64,000 nt of DNA from Arthrobacter ruber (GTDB lineage Bacteria; Actinomycetota; Actinomycetes; Actinomycetales; Micrococcaceae), in NCBI RefSeq assembly GCF_002954225.1, contig NZ_PPTH01000018.1:124001-188000 (forward strand), written 5' to 3'. Shown piece after piece: positions 25,278 to 32,254 of this stretch. The position numbers and the translations under genes were made by a program. The notes beneath the pieces are model-generated. The model searched no databases and was not told the origin of the DNA. It was given only the letters and a program-made list of their open reading frames with translations. The first letter of the stretch is position 1, and each line of letters opens with the position of its first letter.

Positions 25278-26999
25278 GTGCGTTCCTTTCCCTACTCCCT
25301 GACCGGCCCGCCGGACCTGCGCTCCCCCGCGCGGTACCTGCTGTGGCTCGGCGGCCACCAGAAGGCCACCCTGACCGCCGGGATCCTTCTCGGCACCGTC
25401 TGGATGGCCTCGCAGGCCGTGATGCCCTTCGTGCTCGGCAGGGCGATCGACGACGGCGTCATCGGGGGCGATGCGCGGGCGCTGCTCGGCTGGGCGGGTG
25501 CGCTGCTGGGACTCATGGTGGTCCAGGCCGTCTCGGACACCGCGACGCACCGCGCGGGCGTCAGCAACTGGATGCAGGCGGCGTTCCGGTCCGTTCGCCT
25601 CGTGGGGCACAAGATCAGCAGGACCGGCGACGCCCTGCCCACCGCGCTCTCGACCGGCGAGGTGGTGTCCACCGCGGCGTCCGACGCCTTCCGCCTCGGT
25701 GAGGTGTACGAGGTCCTCACGCGGCTCGCCGGCGCGGCCGCGGCCTGGCTCGTGGTCACCGTCTTCATCTGGCAGACCTCCCCCGTGCTCGGGGTCGTCG
25801 TGCTCGTCGGGGTCCCCGTGTGCTGCGGGCTCCTGCTGTTCGTCGTGCGGCCCATGCAGGCGCGGCAGCGCGAGCAGCGCGAGGCGTCCGGCAGGATGAC
25901 GGCCGTCGGGGCGGACACCGTGGCCGGCCTGCGCGTGCTGCGCGGCATCGGCGGCGAGCACATCTTCGTGGACCGCTACCGCGACAAGTCGACGGTCACG
26001 CGCGACTCCGGCATCCGCGTGGCCCGTTCCCTCGCGGACCTCGAGGCGTCGCAGGTGTTCATCGCCGGGTCGTTCAGCGTGGTCTTCACCTGGGTGGGCG
26101 CCTCGCTGGTCCTCTCGGGCGACATCACGCCGGGCGAGCTCGTGGCCCTGTACGGCTTCTCGATCTTCCTCATGACCCCCATCCGGGCGGCAGCCGATTC
26201 GGTGGCCCGCTTCATCCGTGCCCATGTAGGCGCCCGGAAAATCATCGCGGTGCTCTCGGTCGATGCGAACGTCACGGAGAGCGCTTCGCCGGTGCCCGCA
26301 CCGCCGCCGGGTGCTGTCCTCGTCGACGAGCGCTCCGGTGTCGTCATCGAGCCCGGGCTCCTCACCGCCGTGGTCTCGCGGGAGCCCGCGGAGTCCACGG
26401 ACGCCGTCACGCGCCTCGGCCGGTTCGAGGACGCCGTCCTCGAGGAGGCGACGGTCCGGTGGGGCGCCGCGGACCTGCGGCACGTGCCGCTGGCGGACAT
26501 CCGCGCGCGCATCGTGGTCAGCGAGGCCGGCCCACAGCTGTTCAGCGGCTCCCTCCGCGGGCAGCTCGACCCGCACGGCCGGCACGACGACGACGCCGTG
26601 CTCGCGGCGCTCGAGGCCGCGAGCGCCCTGGACATCCTCGCCGGGCTCGACGGCGGGCTGGATCACGAGGTCACCGAGCGCGGGAGGGGCTTCTCGGGCG
26701 GGCAGCGCCAGCGCCTCGTCCTGGCCCGGGCCCTCCTCACCGACGCCGAGAACCTCGTCCTCGTGGAGCCGACCAGTGCCGTGGACGCCCACACCGAGCA
26801 ACGCATCGCCGCCCGGCTCGGCGATGCACGGCGCCAGGACGGCAGGACGACCGTCGTCGTCACCGCGAGCCCGCTCCTGCTGCGCATCATGGACCGCGTG
26901 ATCTTCCTCGAGGAGGGCCGTGTGGCCGCCCAGGGCAGCCACACAGACCTCATGACCAGCAATCCCGCCTACCGGAACGTGGTGATCCGCAGTGAGTAG
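25278..26999 (+). CDS. ABC exporter half-transporter with degenerate nucleotide-binding domain
   Basis: The 573-residue half-transporter has a six-helix type I exporter membrane domain (residues about 30-320) and a C-terminal NBD lacking key ATPase elements. No GxxGxGKS/T Walker A exists; the spot holds TAVVSREPAESTDAVTRLG (363-381). The Q-loop region is IVVSEAGPQLFSGS. Walker B is NLVLVEPTSAVD with Val in place of the metal-binding Asp, and the H-loop His is Ser531. The signature FSGGQRQ (472-478) is perfect. The next gene overlaps by 8 nt and is its partner. The pattern shows an asymmetric heterodimer rather than a pseudogene, since the reading frame and membrane domain are intact. Substrate unknown. 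Confidence 0.85.
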   Translation: MRSFPYSLTGPPDLRSPARYLLWLGGHQKATLTAGILLGTVWMASQAVMPFVLGRAIDDGVIGGDARALLGWAGALLGLMVVQAVSDTATHRAGVSNWMQAAFRSVRLVGHKISRTGDALPTALSTGEVVSTAASDAFRLGEVYEVLTRLAGAAAAWLVVTVFIWQTSPVLGVVVLVGVPVCCGLLLFVVRPMQARQREQREASGRMTAVGADTVAGLRVLRGIGGEHIFVDRYRDKSTVTRDSGIRVARSLADLEASQVFIAGSFSVVFTWVGASLVLSGDITPGELVALYGFSIFLMTPIRAAADSVARFIRAHVGARKIIAVLSVDANVTESASPVPAPPPGAVLVDERSGVVIEPGLLTAVVSREPAESTDAVTRLGRFEDAVLEEATVRWGAADLRHVPLADIRARIVVSEAGPQLFSGSLRGQLDPHGRHDDDAVLAALEAASALDILAGLDGGLDHEVTERGRGFSGGQRQRLVLARALLTDAENLVLVEPTSAVDAHTEQRIAARLGDARRQDGRTTVVVTASPLLLRIMDRVIFLEEGRVAAQGSHTDLMTSNPAYRNVVIRSE

Positions 27000-28737
27000 C
27001 ACGGCAAAGCTCCCCGTCGCCGGGCCCGGGATGGTCCGCGACGAAGCCACGCGCCTGATCCGCCGCCACCGGCGGGGCCTCGGCGCGGTGATCGCGCTGT
27101 ACGTCGGCTCGGCCGTCGCGGGCCTCGCCGGGCCGCTGCTGCTCGGCATCCTCATCGACGCCGTGTCCGCGGGGACCACGCCGTCCTTCGTGGCCGCCGT
27201 GTCCCTCGGGATGCTCGGTTTCCTCGCCGTGCAGTCCGTGCTGCGCCGCTACGCGGTGCGGTCGGGGATGGTGTTCGGCGAGCGCGTGTTCGCCGAGCTG
27301 CGCGAGGACTTCATGAAGGACGTGACGGCGCTCCCGCTGTCCACGGTGGAGAAGGCGGGCACGGGCGACCTCGTGGCCAGGACCACGAACGACATCGACG
27401 CGGTGTCCCACACCGTCCGCTTCGGCGTGCCGCAGGTCGTCGTGTCGGTGGTGACCATCGTCCTGACCCTCGGCGCCGCCGTCGTCACCTCCCCGGTCCT
27501 GTCCCTCGCACTCCTCGTGGGCCTGCCGCTGCTGTGGCCCGTGACGCGCTGGTACCTGCGGCGCAGCGCGGCCGGCTACATGCGCGAGCGGGAGACCTAC
27601 GCCGTCGTGAACGGGACGATCACCGAGACGATCGAGGGCGCACGCACCGTGGACGCCCTGGACCTCGGCTCCCTGCGTCGCGCCGACCTCGACGCCGCCC
27701 TCGGCAGGAGCTTCTCCGCCGAGCGGTACACGCTGTGGCTGCGCTCGGTCCTGTTCCCGGCGGCGGACGTCGCGTTCTGGCTGCCGGCCGCCGCCGTGCT
27801 GCTGTGGGGCGGCTGGCTCGCGGGACAGGGCGTGGTCACGGCCGGAGCCGTGGCCGCCGTCGCCCTGTTCGCCGTGCGCCTGATCGACCCCGTGGACCTG
27901 CTCATCATGTGGACCGACGAGATCCAGGTGGGGGCCGCGTCGCTCGCCCGCATCGTGGGTATCAAGGACGTCGAGCCCGACCGCGAGGCGACCACGGCGG
28001 AACCGGCCAACGAGGACATCGTGGTGTCCGCGGCGACCTATGCGTACCGCCCCGGGCACAATGTTCTGCACGGCGTCGACCTCACCCTGGTGCGTGGCGA
28101 GCGCCTCGCCGTCGTCGGTCCCTCCGGTGCCGGCAAATCCACCCTCGGGCGGCTGATCGCGGGCATCCACCCGCCGACGTCGGGCTCCGTCACCGTTGGC
28201 GGCGTGCCCCTGGTGGACCGGCCGCTGGACGACCTGCGCCGCGAGGTGGCCCTCGTGACGCAGGAGCACCACGTCTTCGTGGGATCCGTGTCGGACAACG
28301 TGCGGCTCGGACGCGCGGACGCCGGTGACGGCGAGCTCGAGGACGCCCTGCGCAGCGTCGGTGCCCTGGACTGGGTGAAGCAGCTCCCGGAGGGCATGGA
28401 CACGGAGGTGGGATCGGGCGCACACGAGCTCACGCCCGCGCAGGCGCAGGAGCTGGCCCTGGCGCGCCTGATCCTCGCCGATCCGCACACCCTGGTACTG
28501 GACGAGGCCACGTCCCTGATCGACCCGCAAGCGGCGCGCGACCTCGAGCGGTCGCTCAATGCCGTCCTCGAGGGGCGCACCGTCATCGCGATCGCACACC
28601 GGCTGCACACGGCGCACGACGCCGACCGCGTGGCCGTGGTGGAGGAGGGGCGGATCGCGGAGCTCGGCTCGCACGACGAGCTGCTCGCCCTGGACGGCGC
28701 CTACGCGTCGCTCTGGCACTCCTGGCGGAGCGAGTAG
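26992..28737 (+). CDS. ABC exporter half-transporter, catalytic partner
   Basis: The 581-residue protein has a type I exporter membrane domain followed by an NBD whose Walker A (GPSGAGKST, 376-384), Q-loop (VTQEHHVF), Walker B with catalytic Glu (TLVLDEATS, 500-508) and H-loop (IAHRLHT, His536) are canonical. The signature reads LTPAQAQ (480-486) instead of LSGGQxQ. This is the mirror image of the preceding gene, so the pair builds one working and one dead ATP site. GTG at 26992 overlaps the upstream stop by 8 nt, giving strong coupling. It is probably a drug, lipid or peptide exporter; cargo unknown. Confidence 0.88.
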   Translation: MSSTAKLPVAGPGMVRDEATRLIRRHRRGLGAVIALYVGSAVAGLAGPLLLGILIDAVSAGTTPSFVAAVSLGMLGFLAVQSVLRRYAVRSGMVFGERVFAELREDFMKDVTALPLSTVEKAGTGDLVARTTNDIDAVSHTVRFGVPQVVVSVVTIVLTLGAAVVTSPVLSLALLVGLPLLWPVTRWYLRRSAAGYMRERETYAVVNGTITETIEGARTVDALDLGSLRRADLDAALGRSFSAERYTLWLRSVLFPAADVAFWLPAAAVLLWGGWLAGQGVVTAGAVAAVALFAVRLIDPVDLLIMWTDEIQVGAASLARIVGIKDVEPDREATTAEPANEDIVVSAATYAYRPGHNVLHGVDLTLVRGERLAVVGPSGAGKSTLGRLIAGIHPPTSGSVTVGGVPLVDRPLDDLRREVALVTQEHHVFVGSVSDNVRLGRADAGDGELEDALRSVGALDWVKQLPEGMDTEVGSGAHELTPAQAQELALARLILADPHTLVLDEATSLIDPQAARDLERSLNAVLEGRTVIAIAHRLHTAHDADRVAVVEEGRIAELGSHDELLALDGAYASLWHSWRSE

Positions 28738-28756
28738 CCGCGCACGGCACGCCGCG

Positions 28757-29248
28757 TCAGTGGTCGAAGAACACCAGCGAGGAGTTGATCAGCTCGGCGA
28801 TCACCTCGGCGTCGTGCGCGCGGCGCAGCGATTCACGGAAGTTCTCCTTGAAGAGACTGCGGGCGATCGTGGCGAGCACCTCGAGGTGCTCGGAGAAGGA
28901 CTGCGCCGGGGTGGCCATGAGCAGCACGAGCGTGGCGGGGCCGTCGACGGCGCCGAAGTCCAGGCTGTGGCCGAAACGCGTGACCCCGACGGCGATCGAG
29001 GTCTGGTTCACGTACTCGCTGCGCGCGTGCGGCAGCCCCACCCCGCCGGGCAGCCCCGTGGCCATCTGGTGCTCGCGGGAGTTCACCTGGTCGAGGAACG
29101 CCTGGAGGTCGGAGATGCGCCCGGCTGCGTGCAGGCGCCCTGCCAGCTGCGCCGCCGCGTCCTCCTTCGACGCCGCTTCCATCTCGAGGATCACGAGGTC
29201 GGGCGTGGTCAGTTCGGCGTCGTGCAGCTCGCGGGACAGGTCGCTCAC
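28757..29248 (-). CDS. PTS IIA domain protein, fructose/mannitol type
   Basis: The 163-residue protein matches PTS EIIA type 2. The phosphorylated His is His74 in GGVGLPHARSEYV, preceded by the conserved REHQMATGLPGG and followed by DGPATLVLLMATPAQSFSEHLEVLA. It would receive phosphate from HPr and pass it to a sugar IIB domain, or act as a regulatory phosphoacceptor. No IIB or IIC genes are present near it, so a regulatory role is as likely as transport. It lies 15 nt from the guaB3 stop in the downstream position, suggesting co-transcription with guaB3. Confidence 0.9.
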   Translation of the reverse strand: MSDLSRELHDAELTTPDLVILEMEAASKEDAAAQLAGRLHAAGRISDLQAFLDQVNSREHQMATGLPGGVGLPHARSEYVNQTSIAVGVTRFGHSLDFGAVDGPATLVLLMATPAQSFSEHLEVLATIARSLFKENFRESLRRAHDAEVIAELINSSLVFFDH

Positions 29249-29263
29249 GGTATGCCTTTCGGA

Positions 29264-30403
29264 TCAGTCGGTGGAGGCGTAGGGCGAGAGGACCACTTCC
29301 ACGCGCTGGAACTCCTTGAGATCCGAGTAGCCGGTGGTCGCCATGGCCCGGCGCAGGGCGCCGATCAGGTTGGATGTGCCGTCGGTGTGGTGCGAGGGCC
29401 CCCAGAGTACTTCCTGGAGGGGACCCACGGTGCCGATATCGACCCTGTCGCCGCGCGGCAGTTCGTGGTGGTGCGCCTCCTGGCCCCAGTGCCAGCCCTT
29501 GCCGGGCGCCTCCTCGGCCCGGGCGAGCGCGGAGCCGAGCATGACGGCGTCGGCCCCCATCGCGATGGCCTTGACGATGTCGCCGCTGGCACCCATGCCG
29601 CCGTCGGCGATGACATGCACGTAGCGTCCGCCGGACTCGTCCATGTAGTCGCGGCGGGCGCCGGCCACGTCGGCGATGGCGGAGGCGAGCGGGGAGTGGA
29701 TGCCGAGCGCGCGGCGCGTGGTCGTCGTGGCGCCGCCGCCGAAGCCGACGAGCACACCGGCCGCGCCGGTGCGCATGAGGTGGAGGGCGGGCGTGTACCC
29801 GGCCGCGCCGCCGACGATCACGGGGACGTCGAGCTCGTAGATGAACGTCTTCAGGTCCAGGGGCTGCTCGTTCTTGGACACGTGCTCGGCGGAGACCGTG
29901 GTGCCACGGATGACGAAGATGTCGACGCCGGCCGCGAGCACGGTCTTGTAGAACTGCTGGGTGCGCTGCGGGGTGAGGGACCCTGCCACCGTCACGCCGG
30001 CCTCGCGGATCTCGGCCAGGCGGCTCGTGATGAGTTCGGCCCGGATGGGCGCACTGTAGAGCTCCTGCATGCGGCGGGTGGCTGCCGGGCTGAAACTCTC
30101 GGTGCTGAGGCCTGCGATCTCGTCGAGGACCGGCTGCGGGTCCTCATAGCGGGTCCACAGTCCCTCGAGGTTGAGGACGCCGAGGCCCCCGAGGCGGCCC
30201 ATGGCGATGACGGTGGCGGGCGACATGGCCGAATCCATGGGGGCTGCGACGACGGGCATCTCGAACTGGTAGGCGTCGATCTGCCAGGTGACGGAGACGT
30301 CCAGCGGATCACGGGTCCGCCGGGACGGCACCACCGCCACGTCGTCCAGCGAATATGCCCTGCGTCCGCGCTTGCCTCGGCCGATCTCGATCTCGTAAGT
30401 CAC
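29264..30403 (-). CDS. guaB3: GuaB3-family IMP dehydrogenase-related protein
   Basis: The 379-residue protein is shorter than GuaB because it lacks CBS domains. It has the IMPDH/GMPR barrel with ARRAYSLDDVAVVPSRRTRD, VAAPMDSAMSPATVIAMGRL and ASGDIVKAIAMGADAVMLGS. In the catalytic loop the nucleophilic Cys of GuaB (GPGSICTT) is absent: the sequence is GFGGGATTTTRRALG. This is the actinobacterial GuaB3 pattern and its in vivo reaction remains unsettled, so classical IMP oxidation should not be assumed. ATG at 30403. It lies upstream of PTS IIA and downstream of the FBP gene, all minus strand. Confidence 0.92.
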   Translation of the reverse strand: MTYEIEIGRGKRGRRAYSLDDVAVVPSRRTRDPLDVSVTWQIDAYQFEMPVVAAPMDSAMSPATVIAMGRLGGLGVLNLEGLWTRYEDPQPVLDEIAGLSTESFSPAATRRMQELYSAPIRAELITSRLAEIREAGVTVAGSLTPQRTQQFYKTVLAAGVDIFVIRGTTVSAEHVSKNEQPLDLKTFIYELDVPVIVGGAAGYTPALHLMRTGAAGVLVGFGGGATTTTRRALGIHSPLASAIADVAGARRDYMDESGGRYVHVIADGGMGASGDIVKAIAMGADAVMLGSALARAEEAPGKGWHWGQEAHHHELPRGDRVDIGTVGPLQEVLWGPSHHTDGTSNLIGALRRAMATTGYSDLKEFQRVEVVLSPYASTD

Positions 30404-30469
30404 TGCTCTAGGTTAGCCCAGCGCCGTCGCGCGGCCTCTCATCGGGGCGCCCCCGCGTGCAGGTGTGTG

Positions 30470-30487
30470 GCCCCGGGCACCCGGGGC
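30470..30487 (-). terminator. Short GC hairpin after the FBP-domain gene
   Basis: GCCCCGGG at 30470-30477 and its complement at 30480-30487 form an 8-bp inverted repeat in the 115-nt gap between the FBP gene stop and guaB3. A further GC-rich inverted segment follows. Transcription may stop or pause here, but no U-tract is present. Confidence 0.35.
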
Positions 30488-30518
30488 GGCAGCGCCCCTG
30501 GTACCCGGGCCGTTGCCG

Positions 30519-31013
30519 CTACCTCAGCTGGACGCGGGCGATGAACTTGTCGGTGCGCTCGCGGAGTTCACCCGCCTGGCGCCGGACGACGACGGCCGGA
30601 TCCGGGTGGATCTCGCTGGCCGGCGGTTCCCTGCGGACGTTCGACGAGCAGATGAAGTCGGCACAGATCAGCGTCCCGACGGTGTTGCCGTCGCGTCCGG
30701 ACTGGCCGGACCGGCGGGCCACCCACAGGAGGACGTCCTCCTTCGAGTACACATCGCGGCAGAGTTCGCACAGGACGGAGCGGTTCTTGCGGGCACCGCC
30801 CTCGGGAGCCCTGAGCAGGATGCCGGACGGCCCCTGACGACCGGGCACCACCAGGTAGCCGCGCAGCGGCATCTTCTCGTCGCGCCACCCGAGGAAGTCG
30901 AGGTTCTCCCAGTCCAGGGTGTCGAGGTTCTTCGGTGGGGTGAGCTTGACGGTCTCGGACCGCGTGGCGTTGATGAACGAGGAGCGGATGTCCTTGATGG
31001 AGATCGGTTGCAT
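30519..31013 (-). CDS. FBP-domain protein, FusB-like EF-G-binding zinc finger
   Basis: The 164-residue protein matches the FBP/FusB C-terminal treble-clef zinc-finger family. It has LRGYLVVPGRQGPSGILLRA, the first zinc pair in SVLCELCRDVYS and the second in TLICADFICSSNVRR (CxxC and Cx4C). The fuller FusB proteins bind elongation factor G and release it from stalled ribosomes, giving fusidic acid tolerance; actinobacterial members are mostly uncharacterised, so that role is only suggested. ATG at 31013. A short candidate leader ORF lies 118 nt upstream on the same strand. Confidence 0.85.
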   Translation of the reverse strand: MQPISIKDIRSSFINATRSETVKLTPPKNLDTLDWENLDFLGWRDEKMPLRGYLVVPGRQGPSGILLRAPEGGARKNRSVLCELCRDVYSKEDVLLWVARRSGQSGRDGNTVGTLICADFICSSNVRREPPASEIHPDPAVVVRRQAGELRERTDKFIARVQLR

Positions 31014-31131
31014 GGGAAGGGCTTTCGGCAGACGGAGGATCGGAGGGAAGGGAGCTCTGCCGGCTCACGTCCTAGGGCGCGACCGACCGCGCGGGTGCCG
31101 CGGGCCATGCACCACGGGGTGCAGGCGTGCG

Positions 31132-31251
31132 TCAGGCGGAGGAACTGCCCTTCATGGAGGAGGCCGGCCGGGGCGCGGGCACACAGCAGGCCATGACGGC
31201 CGCCCCGCTCTCCGCGGCCGTCCGGGCCCTGAAGGTCCGCAGCATGCTCAT
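31132..31251 (-). CDS. Candidate small ORF (39 residues), possible leader peptide
   Basis: This 39-codon frame begins ATG at 31251 with AGGGACGG directly upstream. It encodes MSMLRTFRARTAAESG, then AAVMACCVPAPRPASSMKGSSSA. In 37 of 39 codons the third base is G or C, as in genuine genes of this genome. It has adjacent cysteines, an Arg-rich start and a hydrophobic centre. After the stop, TGCACC-CCGT-GGTGCA forms a small hairpin before the FBP gene begins 118 nt later. This may be a translated leader that controls the FBP gene, or an independent small protein. I know no named family for it. Confidence 0.4.
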   Translation of the reverse strand: MSMLRTFRARTAAESGAAVMACCVPAPRPASSMKGSSSA

Positions 31252-31453
31252 CCGTCCCTGATCCGTGATCCTCGTGCTTCGTGCCGGGCCATCCTCGCAG
31301 GAACACCTGCCTCACCGCAAAGCCGTACCGGCCGCCGGGCGTTGCCGGCACTCCTCCGGAGAGGCAGGGGTTCTGCGAACGGAGCCCCCGGGTCTGGTTA
31401 GTCTTGACCCGGACCATGACGGACCACGACCGACCACGACTCGAGGGAACATG
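31252..31453 (+). other. Intergenic region between divergent small ORF/FBP and the next gene
   Basis: Together with 31014-31131 this makes a 440-nt gap between the recognised FBP gene and the next plus-strand gene. Besides the candidate small ORF I see no other gene. The last 60 nt before 31454 contain TTGACC at 31404-31409, which may belong to the plus-strand promoter, and a direct repeat of CGACCACGA just before the start. Confidence 0.4.
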
Positions 31454-32104
31454 ATGACGGCAGCACCACCAGCTTCGGCAGTGCAGTTCACGACCCATGA
31501 GCTGCTCGCGCTGCTGGCTCTGAACCGTGGCCCGTCCGAGGAGGCATCGCGGTCGATGCTCAAGCTCGCCGACCTTCCCGACACCTCGGAACTGGTGCGC
31601 GCGGGGTTCTCGACGCTCTCGGTGCGGGAACTCCTCGATCGGAAGGGGGACGAGGTCACCCCTCGTGGCCCTGCCAGGGCGCTGGCCCGGATCCTGACCA
31701 GTGCCACCCTGTGGATCGATGCCACGGTCGCCGTCGCACGGCAGACTTCCGTGACGTTCCTCGTCGAGTCTCCTGCCGGGAAGGCGGCCCTCTTCGCGCG
31801 TCCGGGAAGCATCGTGCTGTGTGTCCCGCTCGAAGCGTCGGTGGACTGCTCGCAGATGGCGCTCGAGCTCGCCTCCGCCGGCTTCTCCTCCGGCGGTCAG
31901 GACACCCTGGTGTCGCTGCGGCGGCGCACGAGCGACGTGCCGTCCAGGACGGCGAACGTGCGCCGCACCGCCGAGCGTGGCTGGGAGGTCGCACGCACCC
32001 CCGCCGGTGGGGACGATCTCGAGGTGATGCCGTACGCGGACGAGGCGCACGCGTTCAGGGCGCTGCGCGCCGCGCTCGGCCTCCCCGCCGGGGCCGACGG
32101 CTGA
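31454..32104 (+). CDS. Protein of unknown function
   Basis: I do not recognise the family with confidence. The 216-residue soluble protein has no signal peptide or membrane helix. It begins VQFTTHELLALLALNRGP and has a middle LARILTSATLWIDATVAVAR followed by VTFLVESPAGKAALFARPG, alternating strands like an antiparallel sheet. The layout (LLxLL helix, 'LARxL', then strands with a Gly-turn) is loosely reminiscent of EspG-type ESX chaperones, but no ESX genes are nearby and the similarity is weak. The ATG at 31454 is spaced six bases from GAGGG; an adjacent ATG at 31451 is possible. Confidence 0.6.
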   Translation: MTAAPPASAVQFTTHELLALLALNRGPSEEASRSMLKLADLPDTSELVRAGFSTLSVRELLDRKGDEVTPRGPARALARILTSATLWIDATVAVARQTSVTFLVESPAGKAALFARPGSIVLCVPLEASVDCSQMALELASAGFSSGGQDTLVSLRRRTSDVPSRTANVRRTAERGWEVARTPAGGDDLEVMPYADEAHAFRALRAALGLPAGADG

Positions 32105-32254
32105 TCGCATCCACCGGGGGCCCTGGCCACAGGACGTGCCCTGCCGCGCATCACCGTGAACCGTGCGCCGCGGTCCGCCGTCGTGATCGCGTCCTGGCCT
32201 GGCCGCCCTCGGCCCCCTCGCCGCATCCGGGCTGCGCCGACGATCCGGCAGGGC

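Noticed and set aside
25278..26999. First exporter gene as a pseudogene because Walker A is missing
   Set aside because: The frame, membrane domain and signature motif are intact and the partner has exactly complementary losses, which argues for function.
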